Assembly: GCA_003552795.1 (NCBI GenBank) | Contig: PUOM01000079.1 | Span: 1-35,314, forward strand | DNA: 35,314 bases | Direction: 5' to 3' | From: Halomonas sp. | GTDB lineage: Bacteria; Pseudomonadota; Gammaproteobacteria; Pseudomonadales; Halomonadaceae | Part shown: positions 19,623-29,978 of the stretch, one piece after another | Layout of the letters: each line of letters starts with the position of its first letter | How positions within the stretch are numbered: the stretch's first letter is position 1 | Made by a program: the position numbers and the translations under genes | The notes under the pieces: generated by a model | What the model was told of the DNA's origin: nothing | Seen by the model: the letters and a program-made list of their open reading frames with translations, nothing else | Database searches by the model: none

Positions 19623-20557
19623 GATGGTTCCTCGTCGTTTTCCGGGGCCGGGCGGCGCCGTGCCCGCGGGTGGGCGGCATCATAGCTGGCCGCCAGGTGC
19701 TGCCAGTCCAGCCGGGTATAGACCTGGGTGGTGGCCAGGTTGGCGTGACCGAGCAGCTCCTGGACGGCGCGCAGGTCCTGGCTCGACTCCAGCAGATGGC
19801 TGGCGAAAGAGTGGCGCAGGCGGTGAGGGTGCAGGTGCTCGTCGAGACCGCGACGGCGAGCGATCAGCGCCAGGCGCTGCTGGATGGCGCGGTGGCCCAG
19901 GCGGGTGCCGCGCTGGCCGACGAACAGCGCCACTTCGCCGCGGGCCGCCAGGGTCTCGCGCAGCGCGAGCCAGGCCTCCAGCGCAAGGCGCGCATGACGA
20001 CCCACCGGGACCTGGCGGGGCTTGCCGCCCTTGCCGACGACCCGCACCCGCTCGGGCTGCAGGTCGGGAAGGTCGAGGCCCGCCAGCTCGGCCAGGCGCA
20101 GGCCGCTGGAGTAGAAGAGCTCCAGCATGGCCTGGTCGCGCACCGCCAGCGGCGAGCCGTCATGGGGCGTCTCCAGGAAGTGCTTCAGGCGGTCCACGTC
20201 CACCGGGCGTGGCAGATGGCGGGGCTGGCGCGGGGCGCGGGTCAGGGCTACCGGATTGTGGGGCAGTCGACCGGCGGCCACCAGGTGGTCGGCCAGCCGG
20301 GAGATCGCCGAGCGACGCCGGGCCAGGCTTCGGGGGGCCAGCCCGCGCGCGCGCTCTTCGCCCAGGAAGCGGCGCAGCAGGACGGTGTCCAGCGCCCGCC
20401 AGTCGTCGATCTCACGCTCGGCCAGAAAGGCCACCAGGGCAGCGAGATCCCTACGGTAGGCGTCCAGGGTGGCCGGACTGGCCGTGCGCGCCAGCTCGTC
20501 CAGAAAGGCCTTGACCTCTGCGCACAGCGGGCCTGTCAGGGTGGACCGTTCAACCAT
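19619..20557 (-). CDS. xerC: Tyrosine recombinase XerC
   Basis: N-terminal SAM-like domain; R...HRLRHSFASHLLESSQDLRAVQELLGHANLATTQVYTRLD; canonical DUF484-xerC-HAD context. Confidence 0.95.
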   Translation of the reverse strand: MVERSTLTGPLCAEVKAFLDELARTASPATLDAYRRDLAALVAFLAEREIDDWRALDTVLLRRFLGEERARGLAPRSLARRRSAISRLADHLVAAGRLPHNPVALTRAPRQPRHLPRPVDVDRLKHFLETPHDGSPLAVRDQAMLELFYSSGLRLAELAGLDLPDLQPERVRVVGKGGKPRQVPVGRHARLALEAWLALRETLAARGEVALFVGQRGTRLGHRAIQQRLALIARRRGLDEHLHPHRLRHSFASHLLESSQDLRAVQELLGHANLATTQVYTRLDWQHLAASYDAAHPRARRRPAPENDEEPS

Positions 20558-21266
20558 GGCGGGTGGCGTGGCGCACCAGGAGGCGGGCCACCACGTCCCC
20601 CACGTATTCGGTGAAGAGGGTGTCCATGCTGGCGCGGAAGTGCTCGGGGTCGGGGCTGGCCATGATCAGGTAGCCCAGCGGCTCGCCCAGGGTCAGCCGG
20701 GTGATGGCGCAGGAACCTGAGCGGCGCGGGGCCTTGGCGTGGGGCAGCAGCCGCTTCCAGTCGGTGGGGGTGAGGCGAGCGCAGCGGCTGGTGCGGCCGT
20801 CAAGAAGTGCGGCCAGACGCGAGCCGGCATGCTCGTCGAGCACCTGGCGCGGGGCCTGAGGCGGCTGGGGGTCGGCGTCGGTGAGGCTGGCCGGGCACCA
20901 CAGGGCCACCGCCGGCGTGGAGAAGCGTTCGCAGAGCTGAGTGGCCAGGGCCTGGCCCAGGGCGTCGCCGTCCTCGGCCTCCAGCAGCGCCAGCACCAGC
21001 TCCCGGGTGCGGCGGTACTGGGCCTCGTTGTGGCGGGCCGACTCCAGCAGCTGCTCCAGGCGCCGTTCGGTCTGGTCGGCGCGGCTGCGCAGGTCATGGA
21101 CCAGCCGCTCCAGCAGCGAGGTGGCGCCCCGGGCTTCGGGGTGGGGCACCTTGAGCTGCTGGAGCAGCCCCTCGCGACCGACGAAGAAGTCCGGGTGGGT
21201 GGCCAGCCATTCGGCGACCCGGTCCGGGTCGAGGGTCTTGCGCGGTTCGGGAGCGGCTCGTGACAT
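20550..21266 (-). CDS. DUF484 family protein
   Basis: VAEWLATHPDFFVGREGLLQQLKVPHPEARGATSLLERLVHDLR; located between dapF and xerC. Confidence 0.93.
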   Translation of the reverse strand: MSRAAPEPRKTLDPDRVAEWLATHPDFFVGREGLLQQLKVPHPEARGATSLLERLVHDLRSRADQTERRLEQLLESARHNEAQYRRTRELVLALLEAEDGDALGQALATQLCERFSTPAVALWCPASLTDADPQPPQAPRQVLDEHAGSRLAALLDGRTSRCARLTPTDWKRLLPHAKAPRRSGSCAITRLTLGEPLGYLIMASPDPEHFRASMDTLFTEYVGDVVARLLVRHATRHG

Positions 21267-21300
21267 GCGAATTCCTCGGCGGTCGCTCTTGCGAGTGGGC

Positions 21301-22134
21301 TCAGATCAGGACGATGCGGCCGTCATAGATGCGCTCGGCGGGGCCGCTCATGGCCAGGGGGGTGCCGGGGCCTCCCCATTCGATGGTCAGCTCGCCACCG
21401 GGCAGCTGTACGTTGACCGGGCTCTCCAGCAGCCCCTGGCGGATGCCGCTGGCCACGGCGGCGCAGGCACCGGTGCCACAGGCCATGGTCTCCCCGCTGC
21501 CACGCTCGTAGACCCGCAGGCGGATCTCATGGGGCGAGAGGATCTGCATGAAGCCCGCGTTGACTCGCCTGGGGAAGCGCGGGTGGGACTCGATGGCGGG
21601 CCCCAGGCGCGCCACCGGGGCGCGGTCGACGTCCTCGACCCGCAGCACCGCATGGGGGTTGCCCATGGAGACGACGCCGATCTCGAGGCGCTCGCCGTCC
21701 ACTTCCAGGGCATGCAGCGGGCGATCCTCGGCGGCGTCGAAGGGCAGCGCCTCCGGGGCGAAGCGCGGCTCGCCCATGTCGACTCGTACCCGGCCGTCGT
21801 CCTCCACCAGCAGCACCAGCGGCCCGCCGGCGGTCTCCACGCGGATCTCGTGCTTGTGGGTCAGGCGCTGGTCGCGAACGAAGCGGGCGAAGCAGCGCGC
21901 ACCGTTGCCGCAGTTCTCCACCTCGCTGCCGTCGGCGTTGAAGATCCGGTAGCGGAAATCCAGGTCCGGATCCCGGGGCGGCTCGACGATCAGCAGCTGG
22001 TCGAAGCCGACCCCGAAGCGGCGGTCGGCCAGGCGGCGGATCTGGTCGTCCTGCAGGCGCGCCCGCTGGGTGACCAGATCGATCACCATGAAGTCGTTGC
22101 CCAGGCCATGCATCTTGGTGAAGTGCAGCAGCAT
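21301..22134 (-). CDS. dapF: Diaminopimelate epimerase
   Basis: [62 protein letters not shown] overlap with lysA. Confidence 0.97.
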   Translation of the reverse strand: MLLHFTKMHGLGNDFMVIDLVTQRARLQDDQIRRLADRRFGVGFDQLLIVEPPRDPDLDFRYRIFNADGSEVENCGNGARCFARFVRDQRLTHKHEIRVETAGGPLVLLVEDDGRVRVDMGEPRFAPEALPFDAAEDRPLHALEVDGERLEIGVVSMGNPHAVLRVEDVDRAPVARLGPAIESHPRFPRRVNAGFMQILSPHEIRLRVYERGSGETMACGTGACAAVASGIRQGLLESPVNVQLPGGELTIEWGGPGTPLAMSGPAERIYDGRIVLI

Positions 22135-23405
22135 CAGTCGGCGTCCTCCGGCAGCAGTGACTCGCCGGCCCACAGCTCCTCGAGTCGCTCGCGGCGGCGC
22201 ACCAGGTGGGCGGACTCACCGTCCACCATCACCTCGGCGGGGCGCGGGCGGCTGTTGTAGCTGGAGGCCATCACGAAGCCGTAGGCGCCGGCCGAGCGCA
22301 CTGCCAGCAGATCGCCCGCGCCGATGGCCAGCTGGCGCTCCTTGCCCAGGAAGTCGCCGGTCTCGCAGACCGGCCCCACCACGTCGTAGGTGGCGCTCTC
22401 CCGGGCGCGGCGGGTATCCACCGGCAGGATCGCCTGCCACGCCTGGTAGAGGGCGGGGCGGATCAGGTCGTTCATGCCGGCATCGACGATGGCGAAGTTC
22501 TTGGTCTCGCCGGGCTTGAGGAACTCCACCCGGGTCAGCAGCACCCCGGCGTTGGCGGCGATGGAGCGGCCGGGTTCGAAGAGCAGGGTCAGCCGCTCGC
22601 TGCCCCTCCATCGGGAGAGTCGCTCGAGCAGGGCCGAGGCGTAGTCGAAGGGCGCCGGCGGGTGCTCGTCGCGATAGGGCACGCCGAGACCCCCGCCCAG
22701 GTCCAGATGCTCCACCTCGATACCGCGCCCGCGCAGCGTCTCGAGCAGCACCAGCAGGCGGTCCAGGGCGTCGAGGAAGGGCGCGATCTCGGTGAGCTGG
22801 GAGCCGATATGGCAGTCCAGGCCGGTAACCTTGACGTTGGGCAGGCCGGCGGCCAGCTCGTAGACCGCCAGGGCCTCATCCACCGGGATGCCGAACTTGT
22901 TGTCCTTGAGCCCGGTGGAGATATAGGGGTGAGTGCCGGCGTCCACGTCCGGGTTGACCCGCAGCGACACCGGCGCCACCTTGCCCAGGCGCCCGGCCAC
23001 GGCGTCGAGGCGCTCGAGCTCCGGACGAGACTCGACGTTGAAGCACTTGATGCCGACCTCCAGGGCCCGGGCCATCTCGGCCTCCTGCTTGGCCACGCCG
23101 GAGAAGACTACCTTGGCGGGGTCGCCCCCGGCGGTCAGCACGCGCTCCAGCTCGCCCACGGAGACAATGTCGAAACCGGCGCCCAGCCGGGCCAGCAGGC
23201 CCAGCACGGCGAGGTTGGAGTTGGCCTTCACCGCGTAGCAGATCAGGTGGGGATGGCCACCCAGCGCCTCGGTATAGGCGCGGAAGTGGCGGGCCAGGGT
23301 GGCCTTGGAATAGACGTAGCAGGGCGTGCCGAACTGCTCGGCGATGCGGGTCAGCGGGACCTCCTCGCCGTAGAGTACGCCGTCGCGGTATTCGAAATGA
23401 TCCAT
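22134..23405 (-). CDS. lysA: Diaminopimelate decarboxylase
   Basis: [63 protein letters not shown]. Confidence 0.97.
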   Translation of the reverse strand: MDHFEYRDGVLYGEEVPLTRIAEQFGTPCYVYSKATLARHFRAYTEALGGHPHLICYAVKANSNLAVLGLLARLGAGFDIVSVGELERVLTAGGDPAKVVFSGVAKQEAEMARALEVGIKCFNVESRPELERLDAVAGRLGKVAPVSLRVNPDVDAGTHPYISTGLKDNKFGIPVDEALAVYELAAGLPNVKVTGLDCHIGSQLTEIAPFLDALDRLLVLLETLRGRGIEVEHLDLGGGLGVPYRDEHPPAPFDYASALLERLSRWRGSERLTLLFEPGRSIAANAGVLLTRVEFLKPGETKNFAIVDAGMNDLIRPALYQAWQAILPVDTRRARESATYDVVGPVCETGDFLGKERQLAIGAGDLLAVRSAGAYGFVMASSYNSRPRPAEVMVDGESAHLVRRRERLEELWAGESLLPEDAD

Positions 23406-23406
23406 G

Positions 23407-23571
23407 CTAGCTCTCGCTGTCGTCGGGGGCGTTGGCGGCGTCGCGGGGGGCGGGCTCTGCGGCCGCCGGGGCGTCATCGGGCAGGGTGAGCGGGCCCTTC
23501 TGGCCGCAGCCGGCAAGCCCCAGCGTCATCAGCAATGCCAGGCTCAGGGCGGCGAGGGGCAAGCGGCCCAT
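23407..23571 (-). CDS. lptM: LptM/YifL-type small lipoprotein (LPS translocon maturation chaperone)
   Basis: [33 protein letters not shown]: lipobox LAGC followed by GQKGPL, directly upstream of lysA. Confidence 0.88.
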   Translation of the reverse strand: MGRLPLAALSLALLMTLGLAGCGQKGPLTLPDDAPAAAEPAPRDAANAPDDSES

Positions 23572-25001
23572 CAGGTGCCGCTCTCCCGGCCAGGCTCCAT
23601 CGCGCTCAGGGCATCGCGGGCCCGCTGGGCGGCGGCACGTACCTGATCGGGGGCGGTGCCGCCAATATGGTTGCGGGCGGCCACCGAGCCCTCCAGGGTC
23701 AGCACCTCGAAGACGTCGCCCTCGATGACGTCGGAGAACTGCTGGAGCTCCTCGAGGCTCATCTCGGAGAGATCCTTCTGCTGCTTCAGGCCGAAGGCCA
23801 CGGAGAGGCCGACGATCTCGTGGGCGTCGCGGAAGGCCACGCCCTTGCGCACCAGGTAGTCGGCCAGATCGGTGGCGGTGGAGAAGCCGCGGCGTGCCGC
23901 CTCGGCCATCTGCGCCTTCTTGGGCTCGATGGCGGGCACCATGTCGGCGAAGGCCTTGAGGCAGTCCTTGACGGTATCCACGGCGTCGAACAGCGGCTCC
24001 TTGTCCTCCTGGTTGTCCTTGTTGTAGGCCAGCGGCTGGGACTTCATCAGGGTCAGCAGGCTCATCAGGTGACCGTAGACGCGGCCGGTCTTGCCGCGCA
24101 CCAGCTCCGGCACGTCCGGGTTCTTCTTCTGGGGCATGATGGAGGAGCCGGTGCAGAACCGGTCGGGCAGGTCGATGAAGTCGAACTGGGCGCTGGTCCA
24201 GAGCACCAGCTCCTCGCTCATCCGCGACAGGTGCATCAGCAGCAGGCTGGCGAAGGATGTGAACTCGACGGCGAAGTCGCGATCGCTCACCGCGTCCAGG
24301 CTGTTCTCGGCGGGGCGCGCGAAACCCAGCAGCTCGGCGCTGACGTGGCGATCGATGGGATAGGTGGTGCCGGCCAGGGCCGCGGCGCCCAGCGGCATCA
24401 CGTTGACGCGGCGGCGACAGTCGAGCAGACGCTCGTGGTCCCGGGCCAGCATCTCCTGCCAGGCCAGCAGATGGTGGCCGAAGGTGACCGGCTGGGCCGT
24501 CTGCAGGTGGGTGAAGCCGGGCATGATGGTGTCGGCCTCGCGGTCGGCCAGCTCGATCAGGCCGCGGCGCAGGCGGGAGAGCTCGGCGGCGACCCGGTCG
24601 ATCTCGTCGCGCAGGAAGAGACGGATGTCGGTGGCCACCTGGTCGTTGCGCGAGCGGCCGGTGTGCAGCTTCTTGCCGGTAATGCCGATCTTGTCGGTGA
24701 GCCGCGCCTCGATGTTCATGTGCACGTCTTCCAGCGCCACGGACCACTGGAACTCGCCGCGCTTGATCTCGTCGCGAATCTCTGTCAGTCCCGCGATGAT
24801 GGCATCGCGCTCGTCCTCGGTGAGCACGCCGACCCTGGCCAGCATGGTGGCGTGGGCGGTGGAACCCTGGATATCGTGGACGGCGAGGCGTTGATCGAAA
24901 GCGACCGAGGCGGTGAAACGGGCGACGAAGGCGTCGGTGGGCTCGTTGAAGCGGCCGCCCCAGGACTGGTTGGTGCCGGCGGTGGTGGAATCTGCGCTCA
25001 T
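23571..25001 (-). CDS. argH: Argininosuccinate lyase
   Basis: [48 protein letters not shown] signature. Start MSADSTTAG at 25001. Confidence 0.97.
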   Translation of the reverse strand: MSADSTTAGTNQSWGGRFNEPTDAFVARFTASVAFDQRLAVHDIQGSTAHATMLARVGVLTEDERDAIIAGLTEIRDEIKRGEFQWSVALEDVHMNIEARLTDKIGITGKKLHTGRSRNDQVATDIRLFLRDEIDRVAAELSRLRRGLIELADREADTIMPGFTHLQTAQPVTFGHHLLAWQEMLARDHERLLDCRRRVNVMPLGAAALAGTTYPIDRHVSAELLGFARPAENSLDAVSDRDFAVEFTSFASLLLMHLSRMSEELVLWTSAQFDFIDLPDRFCTGSSIMPQKKNPDVPELVRGKTGRVYGHLMSLLTLMKSQPLAYNKDNQEDKEPLFDAVDTVKDCLKAFADMVPAIEPKKAQMAEAARRGFSTATDLADYLVRKGVAFRDAHEIVGLSVAFGLKQQKDLSEMSLEELQQFSDVIEGDVFEVLTLEGSVAARNHIGGTAPDQVRAAAQRARDALSAMEPGRESGT

Positions 25002-25257
25002 CGGACTGGATATCCTGCGTGACGGGTTGCGGTGAAGCGGGGCCACAGGGCCCCGGCGCCGACGCGGCGGCGCTGGCTGGACATGTCCGGCAGTGTACCA
25101 GAGTCCGCCCGGGGGGTGAGGGGCCGCTCGGGGCGTCGATTTCTCCTGCCCTGCCGGGTGCTTTATGATGACAGCCGATATGCTGTAGCGAACGCCAATA
25201 CTACCGGGCGTCGGCGGTGCTGAACGCCGGCAGGGGAACCGGGACAGGGAGAACCTC

Positions 25258-26199
25258 GTGCAATCCATCACCAAGCTGCGTATTGCCACCCGCAAGAGTC
25301 AACTGGCCCTGTGGCAGGCCGAACATGTTCGCGACCGCCTCATGGCGATTCACCCCGGCCTGGAGGTGGAGCTGGTGGCCATGTCCACCCGCGGCGACAA
25401 GATCCTCGACACGCCGCTGGCCAAGGTGGGCGGCAAGGGGCTGTTCGTGAAGGAGCTGGAGGAGGCGATGCTCGACGGCCGCGCCGATATCGCGGTGCAC
25501 TCCATGAAGGACGTCCCCATGCACTTCCCCGAGGGGCTGGGCCTCTCGGTGATTCTGGAGGGGGCCGAGCCCACCGACGCCTTCGTCTCCAACCACTACA
25601 AGAGCCTCGACGAGCTGCCCGAGGGGGCGCGCATCGGCACCTCCAGCCTGCGCCGCGGCCTGCAGATGCAGGAAGCGCGTCCTGACTTCGAGGTCCTCAC
25701 TCTGCGCGGCAACGTCCAGACCCGCCTGGCCAAGCTCGACGACGGCGAGTTCGATGCCATCCTGCTGGCCACCTCCGGGCTGAAGCGCCTGGGGCTCGAG
25801 GCGCGCATCGCCATGGAGCTGCCCCCCGAGGTGTGTCTGCCGGCCTGCGGCCAGGGAGCGCTGGGCATCGAGTGCCGCCTGCACGACCCCGAGCTGGTCA
25901 GCCTGCTGGCGCCGCTCGACGATCCGGACACGGCCACCCGGGTGCGCGCCGAGCGCGCCATGAATACCCGTCTCGAGGGAGGTTGCCAGGTGCCGATCGG
26001 TGGCCACGCGGTATTCGAGAACGACGGCCAGACCCTGTGGCTGCGGGCCCTGGTGGGTACCCCGGACGGTACCCGGGTGCTGCGCGCCGAGGGTCGTGGC
26101 TCCATTTATGAACCCGAGGCGCTGGGCATCCGCGTCGCCGAGGAGCTGCTGGAGATGGGCGCCGGCGAGATTCTCGCCGAGGTCTACGGCGCCGAGTGA
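25258..26199 (+). CDS. hemC: Hydroxymethylbilane synthase
   Basis: [60 protein letters not shown] start at 25258. Confidence 0.97.
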   Translation: MQSITKLRIATRKSQLALWQAEHVRDRLMAIHPGLEVELVAMSTRGDKILDTPLAKVGGKGLFVKELEEAMLDGRADIAVHSMKDVPMHFPEGLGLSVILEGAEPTDAFVSNHYKSLDELPEGARIGTSSLRRGLQMQEARPDFEVLTLRGNVQTRLAKLDDGEFDAILLATSGLKRLGLEARIAMELPPEVCLPACGQGALGIECRLHDPELVSLLAPLDDPDTATRVRAERAMNTRLEGGCQVPIGGHAVFENDGQTLWLRALVGTPDGTRVLRAEGRGSIYEPEALGIRVAEELLEMGAGEILAEVYGAE

Positions 26200-26993
26200 T
26201 GGAGGACCTACCGGTCGTTATCACCCGACCCGGCGAACGGGGCGACGTGCTGGCCGCGGCCATCGAGGCCGGTGGCCTGCCGGTGGCTCGCCTGGAGGCG
26301 CTGCGCCTGGAGGCACTGCCCGAGACGGCGGAGCAGCGCGGCGCCTGGCTCGATTTCGACCAGTTCCGGCGGGTGGTGGTGGTAAGCCCCTTCGCCGCCG
26401 AACGACTGGCCGATGCGCTGGACCGTTACTGGCCCCAGCTGCCGGTGGGCATCGACTACTATGCGGTGGGGGCGGCCACCGCCGCCGCGCTGCACCGGGC
26501 GCTCGGGGTGCGGGTGCATGTGCCGCCCGCGGCGACCGGCGAGGACACCAGCGAAGCGCTGCTGCAGCTGGGTTCCCTGCAACGCCTGGACGATGAAAGG
26601 GTGCTGCTGGTGGCCGGCGAGGGGGGGCGGGCCCTGCTCGCCGATACCCTCGCCGAGCGCGGCGCCCGGGTGACGCGCCTGGCGGTCTATCGCCGCATCC
26701 CGCTCTCTCCCTCTCCCGGCATGCGGCGCCGTCTGGCCCGGGGCGAGTTCTGCGCCCTGGTGGTCAGCAGCGGAGAAATTCTCGAACATCTGGCAAGATG
26801 GTGTCCGGGTGCCGCCTTGAACCAACCGCTAATCGTTTCCAGCACTCGGTTGGCTACACTGGCCGGCAAGCTGGGGTTCCGTGCCCCTGTCGTGGCGTCC
26901 GGCGCCACGCCGGCCGCGCTGACGGCGGCCTTGGCCGCCGCCTGTCACCCGCAGGAAGCCGATGTCGATCAAGACGATCTCGAAAAGGGCTAG
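26196..26993 (+). CDS. hemD: Uroporphyrinogen-III synthase
   Basis: Overlaps hemC (ATGA-type); [22 protein letters not shown], HemD-like domain pattern. Confidence 0.9.
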   Translation: MMEDLPVVITRPGERGDVLAAAIEAGGLPVARLEALRLEALPETAEQRGAWLDFDQFRRVVVVSPFAAERLADALDRYWPQLPVGIDYYAVGAATAAALHRALGVRVHVPPAATGEDTSEALLQLGSLQRLDDERVLLVAGEGGRALLADTLAERGARVTRLAVYRRIPLSPSPGMRRRLARGEFCALVVSSGEILEHLARWCPGAALNQPLIVSSTRLATLAGKLGFRAPVVASGATPAALTAALAAACHPQEADVDQDDLEKG

Positions 26994-28476
26994 CGACAAG
27001 ATGAGCAAGCAATCACAAGAGCAGGACGAACAGAAGGCGTCTGACGGCGCGCAGTCGGCGACCTCGGGCGGCGACGCCGGCAAGGGCAACCAGCAGAGCC
27101 GGCGACGTTCGCGACGCTACGACAAGGGCGGCGCATCGGGCGGTGCTCAGGGAGCTGCCGGGACGGCCAAGCCTGACGATACGCCAAACCGGTCGGATGA
27201 CGCCGCGCAGGGCGTCTCCACGCAGGGCGTCTCCACGCCGGACGCTGCTACCTCGACCGGTGCCGCCGACAAGGGTGACAGGTCCGCGGCAGCAGGCAAG
27301 CCCGCGGCCCAGGCCTCCGGCGGGTCGGATGCCAAGGCGTCGGGCGAGGGCGCGTCCCCCCCGGCCTCCGGCGGCGGCAGCGGTGCGTCTGCTGGCGGCA
27401 GCGCTAGCGCTGCCCACTCCGGCGGCGGCGCGGGCGGCGGCAAGGGCGGCAAGGCGGGGCTCGCCGCCATCGTGCTGGTGATCCTGCTGGCCATCGCCGT
27501 GGTGCTGTTCGCCTGGCAGGCGTGGCAGAAGCTCGATGCCCAGCAGGCGCGCATCAGCGAACTGGAATCCGCCTCCGGGCAGTTCGCCAGCGCCTCGGAC
27601 CTGGCGGACCTGGAGAGTCGCCTCGATCAGGGCGAGAGTGAGCGCGATGCCGCTCTCGACGGTGCCATCGAGGCGCTGCAGGGCGAGTTTGCCGACTACC
27701 GCGGCGAGGTCAACCAGACCCTGGACCAGGTGCTCGACGAGCTCTCCAGCGAGCAGGAGACCGATGAGCGCGACTGGCTTCACGCCGAGGCCGCCTACCT
27801 GCTGCGGCTGGCCAACCAGCGCCTGCAGCTGGAGCGCGACGTGACCGGCGCCGCGGCGCTGCTGCGCACCGCCGATGAGCGCCTGCGCGAGGCGGACAAC
27901 CCCTCGCTGGTGCCGATCCGCCGCGAGATCGCCAGCGAGCTTGCCGCCCTTGAGGCCGTGCCGCGGGTCGATCGCACCGGGCTGTGGCTGTCGCTCAACG
28001 CCCAGCAGCAGCAGATCGCCAGCCAGCCGCTCTCCCAGGAGGTCGAGGAGGTCACCGTACGCTCCGGCATGGAGGAGGCGCCCACTGGCACCTGGCAGCA
28101 GCAGCTCTCGCGCTTCGGTCAGGAGCTCAAGGAGCTGGTCACCATTCGCCACCACGACGCCGAACTGGAGGCGCTGATCACCCCCGAGCAGGAGTCCTAC
28201 CTGCGTCAGAGCGTGCGCCTGGTACTCGAGCAGTCCCAGCTGGCGCTGCTCAAGGAGGAGCAGGAGCTCTTCGAGGCGAGCCTCGACAAGGCCCTGACCC
28301 TGATCGAGGGCTACTACGATACCGATGCCTCCGGCGTGCAGTCGGTCACCGAGCGCCTGCGCGAGCTCAAGGCCCAGGCGATTCGCCCTGAGCTGCCGGA
28401 CATCAGCGGCTCCCAGCAGGCTCTGGCCACCTTCATCGAGCGTCGCTTCGAGGCGCGCCGGGGAGATGACGCATGA
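26962..28476 (+). CDS. hemX: HemX family protein (uroporphyrin-III C-methyltransferase-like membrane protein)
   Basis: Low-complexity A/G/S-rich N-terminus, one TM (AAIVLVILLAIAVVLFAWQAW), coiled coil, HemX core EAAYLLRLANQRLQLERDV. ATG at 26962 has a good SD (CAGGAAG); 27001 is an alternative start. Confidence 0.9.
   Translation: MSIKTISKRASDKMSKQSQEQDEQKASDGAQSATSGGDAGKGNQQSRRRSRRYDKGGASGGAQGAAGTAKPDDTPNRSDDAAQGVSTQGVSTPDAATSTGAADKGDRSAAAGKPAAQASGGSDAKASGEGASPPASGGGSGASAGGSASAAHSGGGAGGGKGGKAGLAAIVLVILLAIAVVLFAWQAWQKLDAQQARISELESASGQFASASDLADLESRLDQGESERDAALDGAIEALQGEFADYRGEVNQTLDQVLDELSSEQETDERDWLHAEAAYLLRLANQRLQLERDVTGAAALLRTADERLREADNPSLVPIRREIASELAALEAVPRVDRTGLWLSLNAQQQQIASQPLSQEVEEVTVRSGMEEAPTGTWQQQLSRFGQELKELVTIRHHDAELEALITPEQESYLRQSVRLVLEQSQLALLKEEQELFEASLDKALTLIEGYYDTDASGVQSVTERLRELKAQAIRPELPDISGSQQALATFIERRFEARRGDDA
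27208..27237 (+). repeat. 15-bp perfect tandem duplication inside hemX linker
   Basis: CAGGGCGTCTCCACG x2, encoding QGVST QGVST. Confidence 0.9.
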
Positions 28477-29831
28477 GAAAGCTGATCCTGATCGTCGTCC
28501 TGGGTCTGGCGCTCGGCGCGCTGTTCGGCCAGCTGATGATGTCGGTACCCGGCTACTGGCTGGTGCGCGTCGGCGATACCTCGGTGCAGACCTCCTTCTG
28601 GTTTGGCCTGGTGATCCTGCTGACGGGCTTCCTGGTGCTGCACTTCGCCCTGCGCGTGCTGATGCGCCTGACCCGCCCGGTCTCGCGGTTCAAGGTGTGG
28701 AACAGCCGCACCCGCAACCGCAATGCCATGAAGCGCACCGTGCGCGGCCTGGTGGCGCTGGCCGAGGGGCGCTGGAAGAAGGCCGAGAAATCGCTGGTCA
28801 AGGCGGCAGACGACTCCAGCACCCCGCTGGTCAACTACCTCTCCGCGGCGCTGGCGGCCCACTATCAGGGCCGCTTCGACCAGGCCGATACCCTGCTCAA
28901 GCGGGCACATCTGAGCACCGAGGGCGCCGATACCGCGGTGGGCATGATGCAGGCTCAGCTGATGCTGGACCGCCAGCAGTATGAGGAGGCCCTGGCCATC
29001 CTCACCCGCCTGGACCGCCAGCTGCCCAACCACCCCCAGGTGCTCAAGCAGCTCAAGCAGGCCTATCTCAGCGTCAGCGACTGGGACGGCCTGCGTCGCC
29101 TGATGCCGCGCCTGGGCGCCCAGCAGCTGATCTCGAAGGAGGAGCGTGACCAGCTCGAGCAGCGCGCCTATCGCGAGCTGATCGTGCGCGAGGCACGCGA
29201 GGGCAGCGATATCGAGAAGGTGCGCGGTCTGTGGGCCGACATGCCCGACCACCTGCGCGGCAATATCGAGCTGATCGCGCTCTACGCCGAGGCGCTGGTG
29301 CGTGGCCACCAGGAGCCCATCGCCGAGCGGCTGCTGCGCCACTCCCTCAAGGAGCACTGGGACAGCCGCCTGGTGCTGCGCTACGGCCTGCTCGACGTGG
29401 ACGCCGCCCGCCAGCTGGTCACCGCCGAGAAGTGGCTGCAGGAGCGGCCCAACGATCCGGACCTGCTGCTGACCCTGGGGCGCCTGGCGCTGCGCAACGC
29501 CTACTGGGGCAAGGCCCAGGAGTACTTCGAGGCGAGCCAGCGCCAGCGCCCCAGCGGCGTGGTCTGTGCCGAGCTGGCGCGGCTCCACGCCAACCTGGGC
29601 GAGCACAACAAGAGTCAGCTCTTCTACCGCCAGAGCGTTGAGCTGCTCGACAAGTCGCTGCCCTCCCTGCCCCAGCCCCGTGAGGACAAGGACGTGCTGG
29701 CCGAGAAGACGCCCTCCCATGCCAAGGCCAAGGCGGCTGTTTTCGAAAGCGGGCAGGCGGATGCCAGCGCCGACGCCGCCGACAAGAAGGACGACAAGGC
29801 CGGCAAGAAAGACGAGAAGAAGTCGGCCTGA
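28473..29831 (+). CDS. hemY: HemY TPR-containing haem-biosynthesis-associated protein
   Basis: MRKLILIVVLGLALGALFGQLM..GYWLVRVGDTSVQTSFWFGLVI two-TM start; TPR repeats; ATGA overlap with hemX. Confidence 0.93.
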   Translation: MRKLILIVVLGLALGALFGQLMMSVPGYWLVRVGDTSVQTSFWFGLVILLTGFLVLHFALRVLMRLTRPVSRFKVWNSRTRNRNAMKRTVRGLVALAEGRWKKAEKSLVKAADDSSTPLVNYLSAALAAHYQGRFDQADTLLKRAHLSTEGADTAVGMMQAQLMLDRQQYEEALAILTRLDRQLPNHPQVLKQLKQAYLSVSDWDGLRRLMPRLGAQQLISKEERDQLEQRAYRELIVREAREGSDIEKVRGLWADMPDHLRGNIELIALYAEALVRGHQEPIAERLLRHSLKEHWDSRLVLRYGLLDVDAARQLVTAEKWLQERPNDPDLLLTLGRLALRNAYWGKAQEYFEASQRQRPSGVVCAELARLHANLGEHNKSQLFYRQSVELLDKSLPSLPQPREDKDVLAEKTPSHAKAKAAVFESGQADASADAADKKDDKAGKKDEKKSA

Positions 29832-29866
29832 GGCACGGCGGCCCCTGGCCGCCATGCCACCACTCG

Positions 29867-29897
29867 AAAGGGGGCGCCGGATGGCGCCCCCTTTTTT
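29867..29897 (+). terminator. Rho-independent terminator of hemCDXY
   Basis: AAAGGGGGCGCC GGAT GGCGCCCCCTTTTTT: 12-bp stem, 4-nt loop, T-tract. Confidence 0.9.
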
Positions 29898-29922
29898 CAA
29901 GGCTATTTCATGTGCACAAGAA

Positions 29923-29949
29923 GGCGGGGCTGCCGATGGCAGCCCCGCC
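29923..29949 (-). terminator. Hairpin downstream of the mscS-type gene (probable terminator)
   Basis: GGCGGGGCTGCC GAT GGCAGCCCCGCC, 12-bp perfect stem immediately after the minus-strand stop codon; weak T-tract. Confidence 0.6.
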
Positions 29950-29978
29950 CTGGGTGGTGAAGAAACGAGTCGGGCACT

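Noticed and set aside
28314-29900. 528-aa minus-strand ORF opposite hemY
   Set aside because: Antisense shadow of HemY with low-complexity L/G/Q/H composition; no recognisable domain.
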